The notes under the pieces: model-generated | Told to the model about the DNA's origin: nothing | The model's input: only the letters and a program-made list of their open reading frames with translations | Database searches by the model: none | Position numbers and translations under genes: made by a program | Origin: Aestuariispira ectoiniformans | GTDB lineage: Bacteria > Pseudomonadota > Alphaproteobacteria > UBA8366 > Aestuariispiraceae | Assembly: GCF_025136295.1 (NCBI RefSeq) | Contig: NZ_CP062788.1 | Span: 3,427,588 to 3,491,587 of the forward strand | Length of the DNA stretch: 64,000 nucleotides | Direction of reading: 5' to 3' | In this document: positions 55,286 to 64,000 of the stretch, piece by piece | Position numbering within the stretch: position 1 is the first letter of the stretch | How the letters are laid out: every line of letters begins with the position of its first letter

Positions 55286-56203
55286 CTAGCTCGTGGCGTG
55301 GAATATCTTGCCCAGACATGCGGGAGCATTCATCTTCACCAGAGCCTTATCACGGGAAATGATCACGAGAACTGCAATCGTCGCAAGATACGGCAACATC
55401 GACAGGTACTGGCTTTCAATGTTCACACCAAAACCCTGAATATTCAACTGGATAATAGTGATCCCACCGAACAGATAGGCCCCCAGGAAGGCCCGCCAGG
55501 GCTTCCAGGTAGAGAAGACAACCAGCGCCAGCGCGATCCAGCCGCGGCCGGCAGTCATTTCCTCTGCCCACATCGGTGTATAGGCCAGCGAGATATAAGC
55601 CCCGCCGAGGCCCGCCATCGCACCGCCGAACAGCACCGCCATATAACGGATGCCGACAACGTTGTAACCGATGGAATGGGCCGCATCATGGTTTGTGCCC
55701 ACCGCACGCAGGATCATGCCCGCGCGGGTCCGGCTCAGGAAATAGGAAACCGCGATCACCACGACAATCGACAGATAGACCAGAATGTCGTGACCGAAGA
55801 GCAGCTTGCCGACAACCGGCAGGTCACTCAGCCCCGGGATACCTTTCGGCAGGCCTTCATAGGCAATGCCGACAAAGCTGTTGCCGACAAGGGCACTCAG
55901 GCCAATGCCGAAAATCGTCAGCGCCAGACCGGTCGCCACCTGGTTTGCCAACAGGCTCAATGTCAGGAAGCCGAAGATCAGCGCCATGCCCATACCTGCA
56001 AGCATGCCGACCAGAATGGCCAGCGTCGCACTGCCCGTGGCTGTCGCCGTTGCGAAAGCCGCAATCGCGCCAACCAGCATCATGCCTTCGATGCCGAGAT
56101 TCAGAACACCGGATTTTTCAACGATCAACTCACCGATTGCCGCAAAGACAAGCGGGGTCGCTGCCGTCATGATCGTCAGGATAATTGGAACAAAGCCTTC
56201 CAT
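55286..56203 (-). CDS. ABC transporter permease (second), nucleoside type
   Basis: Inner-membrane permease, 305 aa with about eight to nine helices. Contains GELIVEKSGVLNLGIEGMM near residue 22, typical of this permease type (NupQ/YufQ-like). Partner of the permease at 56221-57297; 17 nt apart. Confidence 0.9.
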   Translation of the reverse strand: MEGFVPIILTIMTAATPLVFAAIGELIVEKSGVLNLGIEGMMLVGAIAAFATATATGSATLAILVGMLAGMGMALIFGFLTLSLLANQVATGLALTIFGIGLSALVGNSFVGIAYEGLPKGIPGLSDLPVVGKLLFGHDILVYLSIVVVIAVSYFLSRTRAGMILRAVGTNHDAAHSIGYNVVGIRYMAVLFGGAMAGLGGAYISLAYTPMWAEEMTAGRGWIALALVVFSTWKPWRAFLGAYLFGGITIIQLNIQGFGVNIESQYLSMLPYLATIAVLVIISRDKALVKMNAPACLGKIFHATS

Positions 56204-56220
56204 AAGTCCTCTCCCCCTTC

Positions 56221-57297
56221 CTATGCGGTTTTCGCAGTCGCCGAGCCGAAGCGCAGGCGATATTTGATCAAAACGTCACAGGCAAGCAGGTAGAACAACA
56301 GCATCCCCTGGAAGACACCTGTCACCGCGCTGGGCATGCCCATTTCGATCTGGGCTGCTTCACCGCCCAGATAGCTGAGCGCCATCAGGACACCGGCCAG
56401 CAGAATACCCACCGGATGCAGACGCCCCAGGAAAGCCACGATAATGGCGGTGAAACCATAGCCCGGCGAGATTACCGGCACCAACTGCCCCACCGGACCG
56501 GAGACTTCGAACAACCCCGCCAGACCGGACAAGCCACCACTCAGCAGCAGGGTGAACCAGACCAGTTTCTTCTGGCTGAACCCGGCATAGGACGCCGCCT
56601 TTGGCGCCATGCCGATAACCCGGACCTGGAACCCGATCAGATGACGGGAAATCATAATCCACCCGGCCACCACCACAAAAAGCGTAACCAGGGCACCGAC
56701 ATGCAGACGCGTACCTTCCCAAATGACCGGCAGCAGGGCGCTGTCATGGAACAGGCGCGATTCCGGGAAGTTGAACCCATCCGGATCGCGCAGAGGACCA
56801 TTGACCAACACACTCAGCAACAGGGTCGCCACATAGGTCAGCATCAGGCTGACCAGGATTTCGTTGGTGTTGAATTTGGTCTTCAGAAAGGCCGGGATCG
56901 CCGCCCAGGCCATACCGCCCAGCACGCCGACCACCATCATCGCCGGAAGCAGGAAGGGTGTTTCCACATCGTAGAAATACAGCCCCAACGCACCGCCGCA
57001 GATCGCACCCAGCGTCAACTGCCCCTCGGCCCCGATATTCCAGACATTCGCGCGGAAGCCCATAGCCAGGCCCACCGCGATCAGGACGATCGGTGTGGCC
57101 TTCACAAAGAGTTCGGACACGCCGTAGGCATTGCTGATCGGCGAAATGAAGAAAACACGGAGCGCCGCCAGAGGATTGTGACCGAGAATGGCGAAAAGCA
57201 CCGCACCACTCAGCAGGGTCAAGCCCACCGCCAGAAGCGGCGTCATATAGAGCATACTGCGCGAGACTTCGCCGCGCGATTCAAGTTTAAGCAACAC
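56221..57297 (-). CDS. ABC transporter permease (first), nucleoside type
   Basis: Inner-membrane permease (NupP/YufP-like). I chose the GTG start at 57297 because GGAGG lies 8 nt upstream; it gives 358 aa and overlaps the ATPase stop by 11 nt. The longer frame to 57327 has no ribosome site. About nine helices; the loop GFRANVWNIGAEGQLTLGAI matches this family. Confidence 0.88.
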   Translation of the reverse strand: MLLKLESRGEVSRSMLYMTPLLAVGLTLLSGAVLFAILGHNPLAALRVFFISPISNAYGVSELFVKATPIVLIAVGLAMGFRANVWNIGAEGQLTLGAICGGALGLYFYDVETPFLLPAMMVVGVLGGMAWAAIPAFLKTKFNTNEILVSLMLTYVATLLLSVLVNGPLRDPDGFNFPESRLFHDSALLPVIWEGTRLHVGALVTLFVVVAGWIMISRHLIGFQVRVIGMAPKAASYAGFSQKKLVWFTLLLSGGLSGLAGLFEVSGPVGQLVPVISPGYGFTAIIVAFLGRLHPVGILLAGVLMALSYLGGEAAQIEMGMPSAVTGVFQGMLLFYLLACDVLIKYRLRFGSATAKTA

Positions 57298-58849
57298 GTT
57301 TCTGGCCTCCCTCACCCGGCAGGTCATGGGTTCCCCCCATCATCAGGCCGATCTGCTCGATTGTCAGATCCTTCACCGGCTTGGCGGCGGACAGGCGTCC
57401 TTCCGCAATCACGGCGATCCGGCTGCTGATGGCAAATAACTCATCCAGATCCTGGGAAATCACCAGAACGGCAGCACCGTCATTAGCGAGGTCGATCAGG
57501 GCCTGGTGAATGGCCGCCGCCGCACCGGCATCCACACCCCATGTGGGCTGCAGCGCGATCATGACGGTCGGGTTTTGCAGGATTTCACGGCCAATGATGA
57601 ATTTCTGCAGATTACCGCCTGACAGACTGGAAGCATTATGTTCACAACCCGGCGTTTTCACCTTGAATTTCTCAATAATCTCATCGGCGTAACGCACCGT
57701 TCCGGCCACGTTGATAAAGCCGTTCGCCATCAGTTTCATCCGGCGCATGCCACTCAGGAAGGCATTTTCCCAAAGCGGCATATCGGGAACGGCCCCGTGC
57801 CCCAGGCGTTCTTCCGGCACAAAGCCGACGCCCAGATCACGACGTTCTCTCGGCCCGATCAGACCGGCGGCCTGACCTTCAATCTGGATTGCATCCGTGC
57901 TGCCCGCCAGCACTTCACCGCTCAATGCATCCATCAATTCCGTCTGACCGTTGCCCGCAATCCCGGCAATCCCCAGTATTTCACCGGCAGCAACTTCAAA
58001 GCTGACATCCTTGAGATCGGTACCATGGTCCTCTTCGGATGGCATGGACAGCCCCTTGACGATCAGGCGCGGGTGGCCCTTTTCCCCGTCTTCATGACGT
58101 TCAGGGGCCACCAGATGGGTGCCGATCATCATCTCTGCCAGGCTTTTGGCCGTTTCCTGTGTCGGATCGCATTCCGAGACGACCTTACCCAGACGCATGA
58201 TCGTTGCCTTGTGGCAAAGCTCTTTGATCTCGTCCAGCTTGTGACTGATATAAAGGATCGAAACCCCTTCGTCCGACAGACGGCGCAGGGTCACGAACAT
58301 GCGTTCGACCTCCTGCGGTGTCAGCACGCTGGTCGGTTCGTCCATGATCAGAAGTTTCGGTTCCTGCAACAGGCAGCGAACAATCTCGATACGCTGGCGT
58401 TCGCCCACCGACAGGCTGTGCACATAGCGCGCGGGGTCCAGTGGCAGGCCGTATTGTTCCGAAATCTGGATGATTCGGTCTTTCAACCCTGGCCCTGCCA
58501 GTTCCTTGGAAATTCCCAGCGCGATGTTTTCCTCAACCGTCATGGAATCGAACAGCGAGAAATGCTGGAATACCATCCCGATGCCCAGGTCACGGGCAAA
58601 CTTCGGGTTGGCGACATCCACGTCTTTCCCATTCCATTGCATCCGCCCGGAATCGGCTTTCACCACGCCGTAGATATATTTCACCAACGTACTTTTACCG
58701 GCGCCATTCTCCCCCAGAAGGGCATGAATCTCGCCAGGTTGAATGGTCAGACTGACATTGTCATTGGCCAGCGTTCCCGGATACTGCTTGGTCACGCCTT
58801 CCAACGCCAGCCGAGGAACCGTTCCTGTCTTGGCCTCACCAGAGGTCAT
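57287..58849 (-). CDS. ABC transporter ATPase with two nucleotide-binding domains
   Basis: Energises purine or nucleoside import. 520 aa from MTSGEAKTGTVPRLALEG (58849). The first domain has GENGAGKST and the Walker B LLIMDEPTSVLT; the second has LSGGNLQKFIIGREI but a degenerate P-loop (GIAGNGQTEL) and no clear catalytic Asp (ALQPTWGVD), as in RbsA/YufO-type proteins. Its ATGA start overlaps the xdhC stop by 4 bases, so the importer and xanthine dehydrogenase are co-expressed. Confidence 0.93.
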   Translation of the reverse strand: MTSGEAKTGTVPRLALEGVTKQYPGTLANDNVSLTIQPGEIHALLGENGAGKSTLVKYIYGVVKADSGRMQWNGKDVDVANPKFARDLGIGMVFQHFSLFDSMTVEENIALGISKELAGPGLKDRIIQISEQYGLPLDPARYVHSLSVGERQRIEIVRCLLQEPKLLIMDEPTSVLTPQEVERMFVTLRRLSDEGVSILYISHKLDEIKELCHKATIMRLGKVVSECDPTQETAKSLAEMMIGTHLVAPERHEDGEKGHPRLIVKGLSMPSEEDHGTDLKDVSFEVAAGEILGIAGIAGNGQTELMDALSGEVLAGSTDAIQIEGQAAGLIGPRERRDLGVGFVPEERLGHGAVPDMPLWENAFLSGMRRMKLMANGFINVAGTVRYADEIIEKFKVKTPGCEHNASSLSGGNLQKFIIGREILQNPTVMIALQPTWGVDAGAAAAIHQALIDLANDGAAVLVISQDLDELFAISSRIAVIAEGRLSAAKPVKDLTIEQIGLMMGGTHDLPGEGGQKRVA

Positions 58850-59913
58850 TCTGTGAACTCCCCGATCGTGTCGCATGAATACTCCCTGTGCCCGGCGAGA
58901 ATTCGTTCGCGAACGATCTGCAATTGCGCAGCCGTCGCCAACGCCACCTCGGCGGGTCGCTTACCGGATATGCCATCTACGCCGATGGGACAAACCAAAT
59001 TATTGATTGTTATGTCTTTGATCCCGCGCGCCTTCAACCGGCGTTCGAAACGCGCCCGTTTGGTATCCGAACCAATCAGACCGGCATAGTTAAAGTCTCC
59101 ACGCGCCAGAATCGCCGCGCAGATTTCCAGGTCGAGGCCATGATCATGTGTCATGACCAGATAGAAGGCACCTTTCGGCGCCTCTGTCACGACGGACACG
59201 GGGTCCGCCGCCACAACGACACGCATGTTCCCAGAGTGCATGCCGGAAAATTCGTCAAACTGCTCCGCCCGGCTGTCCACCCAATGGACCTTGAACGGAA
59301 GCTCCGCCAGCAGGCGGACAAGGGCATGGCCGACATGGCCTGCGCCAAACAGGTAAAGAGGTGTGCGGTCATCCAACAACGGCTCAAGGAAATAGCTCGC
59401 CCCGTCACCGCCTTCGAGATACCGACCGGCCGGTTCAGCGGCCTGCAGGATATCCTCTGCCTGCGCCCGCACTTCCGCGGGGATCAGGGCCGTCACCCCT
59501 TCCGAGGGTTTCATCAGGCGGCGACCACCCTGGTTCAGGGAAACCACAGAGATCGCCTTTTCCCCGGCTTTCAAGGCCTGGGTATGCAGGTCGATCCATT
59601 CGCGGCTGCCGTTATCCAGCGGCTCAAACATGAGCGAGGCCACACCACCACAACATTGGCCCAGTGCTGGCCCCAGAGGGTAGTCCTGGAACATGGGGCG
59701 ATGATCATGGTCAATCAGCATCTCCCGCGCCTGGTCGATGGCCCGGTATTCCAGATTGCCGCCACCGATCGTGCCTAGCACACGCGAAGATGTAACCACC
59801 ATATGGGCCCCGACCTCACGCGGGGTGGACCCACGCACATGCGCCACGGTGATGAGAACTGCGTCCTCATCGCCATCCAGCGCCTGTTGCATATGATCCA
59901 GCCACATTTCCAT
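58846..59913 (-). CDS. xdhC: xanthine dehydrogenase accessory protein XdhC
   Basis: Binds the molybdenum cofactor and delivers the sulfurated form to XdhB. 355 aa with VRGSTPREVGAHMVV and RVLGTIGGGNLEYRAID in the N-terminal part, and a Rossmann-like C-terminal part starting LYLFGAGHVGHALVRLL. It lies directly after xdhB (20 nt) and overlaps the ATPase start by 4 bases. Confidence 0.93.
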   Translation of the reverse strand: MEMWLDHMQQALDGDEDAVLITVAHVRGSTPREVGAHMVVTSSRVLGTIGGGNLEYRAIDQAREMLIDHDHRPMFQDYPLGPALGQCCGGVASLMFEPLDNGSREWIDLHTQALKAGEKAISVVSLNQGGRRLMKPSEGVTALIPAEVRAQAEDILQAAEPAGRYLEGGDGASYFLEPLLDDRTPLYLFGAGHVGHALVRLLAELPFKVHWVDSRAEQFDEFSGMHSGNMRVVVAADPVSVVTEAPKGAFYLVMTHDHGLDLEICAAILARGDFNYAGLIGSDTKRARFERRLKARGIKDITINNLVCPIGVDGISGKRPAEVALATAAQLQIVRERILAGHREYSCDTIGEFTE

Positions 59914-59933
59914 GGGTATATTCCCGTCCTACC

Positions 59934-62294
59934 TTACCGTGCCTGCCGCTTGGCCTTGAGGCGTTCCACCGCCGTCAGGACCCGCTCTGCCGTCACCGGC
60001 GCATCCAGCGCCGGATAGTCGGCATAATCATTCACGCTGGCCACCGCGTCGGACAAGGCCATCATCGCGGAAATACCCAGCATCAGCGGCGGCTCCCCGA
60101 CCGCCTTCGACCGATAGATGGTTTCCTCGCGGTTCTCACCGCCTTCCCAGATTTTAACATTAAATTCAGGCGCGCGGTCGCTGCAGGCCGGAATTTTATA
60201 GGTCGACGGCGCATGCGTGCGCAGGCGCCCGGTCTGGTCCCACCACAGTTCTTCCGTGGTCAGCCAACCAACGCCCTGCACAAAGCCGCCTTCGATCTGG
60301 CCCAGGTCGATCGCCGGGTTCAGGGACTTGCCCACATCATGCAGGATATCAACCCGCGTGATCCGGTTTTCCCCGGTCAGCGTGTCCACCAGAACCTCGG
60401 TCACAGCCGCGCCATAAGCGAAGTAATAGAACGGGCGGCCCTGCATCTTATCCACGTCGAAATGGATTTTCGGGGTCGCGTAATAACCCGTCGACGACAG
60501 GGAAATCCGCGCCAGATAGGCCTGTTTCACCAGATCGGCAAAAGCAATCTCATCTGACCCGACCCGCACCCGACCGGGCAGCCAGACAACATCTTCCACA
60601 TTGGCCTGATGCCGTTCGGCTGCGAATTTGGTCAACCGGTCCTTGATTACACGGGCCGCCGCCTGGGCCGCCATGCCGTTCATGTCGGAACCGCTGGACG
60701 CCGCCGTGGCGGACGTGTTCGGCACCTTGCCGGTATTGGTCGCCGTGATCTTCACCTTCTCGGCATCGATCTGGAATTCCTCCGCCACGACCTGCGCCAC
60801 TTTGGTGAACAGCCCCTGCCCCATTTCGGTGCCGCCATGGTTCAGGTGGACGCTGCCATCGGTATAGACATGGACCAGTGCCCCCGCCTGGTTCAGGAAC
60901 GTCGTGGTGAAAGAGATACCGAATTTCACCGGCGTCAGGGCAATGCCCTTCTTCACATAGAGACTGGTCGCATTAAACGCCCGGATCGCTTCACGGCGTG
61001 CCACATAATCACTGCTTTCCTCCAGCTCCGCCACGATGTCCTGAATGACATTGTCTTCGACCGTCATCATATAGGGCGTGATGTTGCGGTTATCGCCCTG
61101 GCCATAGAAATTGACCTTGCGCACCTCCAACGGGTCCTTGCCCAGATGGGCTGCGATTTCATCGACCACACGCTCGATCCCGACCATGCCCTGCGGGCCA
61201 CCGAACCCCCGGAAGGCGGTGTTGGAGACCGTGTTGGTCTTGCAGCGATGGGAGGTGATCGTCGCATTTTCCAGAAAATAGGCATTATCTGCATGGAACA
61301 TGGCGCGGTCAGCAATCGCCCCTGTCAGGTCCGCGGAATAACCTGCCCGGCAGGCCTGCATGAACTCAATGCCTTCTATCCGGCCATTGCTGTCGAAACC
61401 GACCTCATAGTCGATACGGAAGTCATGGCGCTTGCCGGTCATTTCCATATCGTCGTCACGGTCGAGGCGCAGCTTGGCCGCGCGGCCCGTCTTCTTCGCA
61501 ACCATGGCCGCAATGCTGGCAAGCAGCGCGGGCTGGCTTTCCTTGCCACCGAAGCCGCCGCCCATGCGGCGCACCTCAATGGTGACGCTGTGATCGCTCA
61601 CGCCCAGCGCCCTGGCTACGTTATGCTGCACTTCAGACGGGTGCTGCGTGGAAGAATAGACGAGCACATCGTCATCCTCGCCCGGCACCGCCATGGCGAT
61701 CTGGCCTTCCAGATAGAAATGATCCTGACCACCAATCCAGAGCGTGCCCGTCAGCTTGTTTGCCGCCTTGTCGATGGCCGCGCGGGAATCGCCTGCCTTC
61801 ATCACATTGGTGGCCAGCACGGTTGCCTGCTTTTCCAACGCCTGATCAATGGTGAGGATTGCTTCCAATTCCTCATATTCGATTTCCGCCAGACCGGCCG
61901 CCGCACGAGCCTGATCAATGGTTTCCGCTGCCACCGCAAACATCGGCTGGCCCACATATTGGACCGTATCGACCGCAAAGATCGGGTCGTCCCCCATGAC
62001 AGGACTGTAGTCGTTGATGCCCGGCACGTCGTCGGCCGTCAGCACGACGGCCACGCCCGGTGCCGCACGGACCTTGTCCAGGTTCGTGGACAGAATTCGG
62101 GCATGGGCCTTGGGGCTCATGGCAATATAGACCTGCAGGCTGCGCGGCGGTTCCGGGATATCGTCAGTATAGACCGCCTCACCGCTGACATGCTTGTGGC
62201 CGCTGTCATGCAGGCGCGACTGACGCACACCGCCTTTGATCTGTTCTTTATTGATTGCGTTCATTGTTTCCACACGTGCCAGATTATCAGACAT
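59934..62294 (-). CDS. xdhB: xanthine dehydrogenase molybdenum subunit XdhB
   Basis: Catalytic subunit that hydroxylates hypoxanthine and xanthine to urate. 786 aa with the MoCo loop RRMGGGFGGKE and the catalytic Glu in AVGEPPLMLG near residue 732. It overlaps the xdhA stop by 8 bases (start within ATGTCTGA). Confidence 0.95.
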   Translation of the reverse strand: MSDNLARVETMNAINKEQIKGGVRQSRLHDSGHKHVSGEAVYTDDIPEPPRSLQVYIAMSPKAHARILSTNLDKVRAAPGVAVVLTADDVPGINDYSPVMGDDPIFAVDTVQYVGQPMFAVAAETIDQARAAAGLAEIEYEELEAILTIDQALEKQATVLATNVMKAGDSRAAIDKAANKLTGTLWIGGQDHFYLEGQIAMAVPGEDDDVLVYSSTQHPSEVQHNVARALGVSDHSVTIEVRRMGGGFGGKESQPALLASIAAMVAKKTGRAAKLRLDRDDDMEMTGKRHDFRIDYEVGFDSNGRIEGIEFMQACRAGYSADLTGAIADRAMFHADNAYFLENATITSHRCKTNTVSNTAFRGFGGPQGMVGIERVVDEIAAHLGKDPLEVRKVNFYGQGDNRNITPYMMTVEDNVIQDIVAELEESSDYVARREAIRAFNATSLYVKKGIALTPVKFGISFTTTFLNQAGALVHVYTDGSVHLNHGGTEMGQGLFTKVAQVVAEEFQIDAEKVKITATNTGKVPNTSATAASSGSDMNGMAAQAAARVIKDRLTKFAAERHQANVEDVVWLPGRVRVGSDEIAFADLVKQAYLARISLSSTGYYATPKIHFDVDKMQGRPFYYFAYGAAVTEVLVDTLTGENRITRVDILHDVGKSLNPAIDLGQIEGGFVQGVGWLTTEELWWDQTGRLRTHAPSTYKIPACSDRAPEFNVKIWEGGENREETIYRSKAVGEPPLMLGISAMMALSDAVASVNDYADYPALDAPVTAERVLTAVERLKAKRQAR

Positions 62295-63798
62295 GGGCCA
62301 GGCTCCGGTCGCCTACCAGACGGGTTTCGGCCTGCGTGTCGGTGGTTTCCACAAAGAATTTATACAACAAATTCTTTGCCACCGTTTGGCGATAGGAGGC
62401 CGAGGCCCGCATATCGGTCATCGGGGAATAATCCCTGTCCATCGCCGCCATGGCGGTACGGACACTCTCTTCCGTCCAGGCTTTGCCCAGAAGTGCAGCT
62501 TCCGCATTTTTGGCGCGCGCCGGGGTTCCGGCCATCCCGCCATAACAGATACGGATATCTTCCACCTTGCCGTCTGTGATCAGGGCATTGAACACGCCCA
62601 ACGAGGCCGTGATGTCCTGGTCGAAACGCTTGGATATCTTGTAGCTGCGGAACTTGGCACCGGCCTGCGGCTTGGGCAGGCGGATCATTTCCACGAACTC
62701 ACCGGGCTCGCGATCCTGCTTGCCATATTCAATGAAGAAGTCTTCCAGCGGCATCTCGCGCTGTGTCATTCCCTTGCGCAGGACAAGCGTTGCCCCTGCC
62801 GCGATCAAAGCAGGCGGGCTATCCCCGATGGGCGAACCATTGGCCACATTGCCGCCGATGGTACCCGCGTTGCGCACCTGGGTGGAGCCGATCCGGCGGA
62901 TCAACTCGCCGAAATCCGGATAGAGCTTTGCGATTTCCTTCCAGGCATCGGTGTAGGAAACACCGGCACCAATCTCCAGCCCCGCATCGGTTTCGCGGAC
63001 CTGCTGCAAATCCCTCACCCGGCCCAGATAGACAACCGGCTTCAGTTCCTTGTGCATCTTGGTCACCCAAAGGCCCACATCGGTGGCGCCCGCCACGATG
63101 GTAGCGTCCGGATTGGCTTCCAGGATTTCCGCCAATGCCTCGACAGTGGCCGGGGCGTAATAGGTCTTGTCCCCCAGGCCGGTCACAACAGTGGCGTCAT
63201 CCTGCAGACTTTCCAGTAACGCCTTCACCTTCGCCTCTTCCGCCGCAAAGTGATCATCTCTGGGCAGGTCATACATTTTGGATGCGGCGTCGATGATCGG
63301 GCCATAGCCGGTGCAGCGGCACAGGTTCCCCGCCAGCACATCATTGGTGCGTTGCAGGTCAGGCTTCCCTTCCGTGCGATACATGGCGTAAAGCGACATG
63401 ACAAAGCCCGGTGTGCAGAAACCGCATTGCGAGCCGCTGGTATCGACCAACGCCTGCTGCGCCGGGTGCAGACGGCCATCATGGGCCTTCAGATCTTCCA
63501 CGGTGATCAATTGTTTCCCATGCAGGGTGGGCAGGAACTGGATGCAGGCATTGACCGCCCGATAGCGCATCCCACCATCCACCAATTCACCCAGAACCAC
63601 CGTACAGGCACCGCAGTCGCCTTCGGCACAGCCTTCCTTGGTTCCCATCGCAAGCTCATCCTCACGCAGCCAGCGCAGAACCGTCTGCGTCGGATCAACG
63701 GAGGTCAGCTCGCGGATTTGTCCGCGGAAGACAAACCGGATGGGGGTTTCATCCCCCAGAGCCGATGTACGAACCTTATGCGTTTCCGCCTTTGTCAT
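62287..63798 (-). CDS. xdhA: xanthine dehydrogenase FeS/FAD subunit XdhA
   Basis: Electron-transfer subunit. 503 aa: first 2Fe-2S cluster at Cys57, Cys62, Cys65 and Cys85, second at Cys125, Cys128, Cys160 and Cys162, then a FAD domain (about 200-380, with TIVAGATDVGLWVTK) and a C-terminal CO-dehydrogenase flavoprotein-type domain. The two-subunit AB organisation is typical of bacteria. The start at 63798 is preceded by a weak ribosome site and lies 6 nt after the NCS2 permease stop. Confidence 0.95.
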   Translation of the reverse strand: MTKAETHKVRTSALGDETPIRFVFRGQIRELTSVDPTQTVLRWLREDELAMGTKEGCAEGDCGACTVVLGELVDGGMRYRAVNACIQFLPTLHGKQLITVEDLKAHDGRLHPAQQALVDTSGSQCGFCTPGFVMSLYAMYRTEGKPDLQRTNDVLAGNLCRCTGYGPIIDAASKMYDLPRDDHFAAEEAKVKALLESLQDDATVVTGLGDKTYYAPATVEALAEILEANPDATIVAGATDVGLWVTKMHKELKPVVYLGRVRDLQQVRETDAGLEIGAGVSYTDAWKEIAKLYPDFGELIRRIGSTQVRNAGTIGGNVANGSPIGDSPPALIAAGATLVLRKGMTQREMPLEDFFIEYGKQDREPGEFVEMIRLPKPQAGAKFRSYKISKRFDQDITASLGVFNALITDGKVEDIRICYGGMAGTPARAKNAEAALLGKAWTEESVRTAMAAMDRDYSPMTDMRASASYRQTVAKNLLYKFFVETTDTQAETRLVGDRSLAHV

Positions 63799-63804
63799 TC
63801 TTTT

Positions 63805-64000
63805 CTAAGCCTTTTCTTCTTTCGGCAGGATTAAATTCAGGATCAGGGAGACGAACCCTGCGGGGATAACCCCGGATTTCAGAACAATCGCCAGATTGGC
63901 GTCGAGCGAAGAAAGTGCCTCGGGCACTTGCGCCAAGCCGATTGCGGCCGATAGCGACATGGCAATGATCAGCATATTGCGACGGTTCAGGTCACAGGAG
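63805..64000 (-). CDS. NCS2 family purine permease (C-terminal end only)
   Basis: The last 64 codons of a gene that continues past the right edge. The visible helix CDLNRRNMLIIAMSLSAAIG and the ending AGFVSLILNLILPKEEKA fit the C-terminus of xanthine/uracil permeases of the NCS2 family. It lies immediately before xdhA on the same strand, so it is probably the first or an early gene of the xdh-ABC operon. The family call rests on a short fragment. Confidence 0.7.
   Translation of the reverse strand, partial: SCDLNRRNMLIIAMSLSAAIGLAQVPEALSSLDANLAIVLKSGVIPAGFVSLILNLILPKEEKA

Overview
This window comes from an alphaproteobacterium. The order is uncertain; the gene set and order suggest a marine or soil Rhodospirillales/Kiloniellales-like lineage. 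The evidence is the alphaproteobacterial ribosomal operon order (secY-adk followed by rpsM-rpsK-rpoA-rplQ, without rpmJ or infA), two nearly identical tuf genes, Zn-type adenylate kinase, XdhABC, the membrane urate hydroxylase PuuD, and a G+C-rich composition with alphaproteobacterial intergenic palindromes. No rRNA, insertion sequence, prophage or CRISPR array was seen.

Layout. Bases 1-2.6 kb hold a truncated PAS-GGDEF signalling protein and an M48 membrane protease. Bases 2.7-21.6 kb are one long minus-strand str-S10-spc-alpha superoperon (rpsL to rplQ, 30 genes). It starts at a near-consensus promoter (21595-21623), has a second consensus promoter before rpsM (5463-5490), and ends at a clear terminator (2728-2756). 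A plus-strand EamA-type transporter gene (21899-22765) sits between rpsL and the end of rpoC and shares a bidirectional terminator with rpoC. Bases 22.9-36.7 kb, also minus strand, are tRNA-Tyr, tRNA-Gly, tuf, tRNA-Trp, secE, nusG, rplK, rplA, rplJ, rplL, rpoB and rpoC, downstream of a TTGACA-type promoter (36628-36656). Most wide gaps inside both superoperons hold strong hairpins without a U-tract. These look like RNA-processing, stability or autoregulatory elements.

Bases 36.8-42.8 kb carry rlmB, a four-gene cassette of predicted lipoproteins (CsgG-like, a 99-aa small protein, DUF4810-like and DUF799-like), tRNA-Thr, a membrane diguanylate cyclase, a GNAT acetyltransferase and a UspA protein. 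Bases 42.8-46.6 kb hold a complete TRAP transporter (P, Q and M subunits) and a conserved small hypothetical gene.

Bases 47-64 kb are a purine uptake and degradation island. It encodes an ABC importer of the BMP/nucleoside family (binding protein, two permeases, double ATPase), xanthine dehydrogenase XdhA and XdhB with the chaperone XdhC, the end of an NCS2-type purine permease, guanine deaminase, an ADA-family adenine deaminase, PuuD, a ureidoglycine/alanine-glyoxylate aminotransferase and a LysR regulator. Together they can take adenine and guanine through hypoxanthine and xanthine to urate and 5-hydroxyisourate, with the aminotransferase acting at a late step. The middle enzymes (hydroxyisourate hydrolase, OHCU decarboxylase, allantoinase and so on) are not in the window. 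The best candidates for poorly described biology are the four-lipoprotein cassette, the TRAP transporter beside the purine genes, and the series of intercistronic hairpins.
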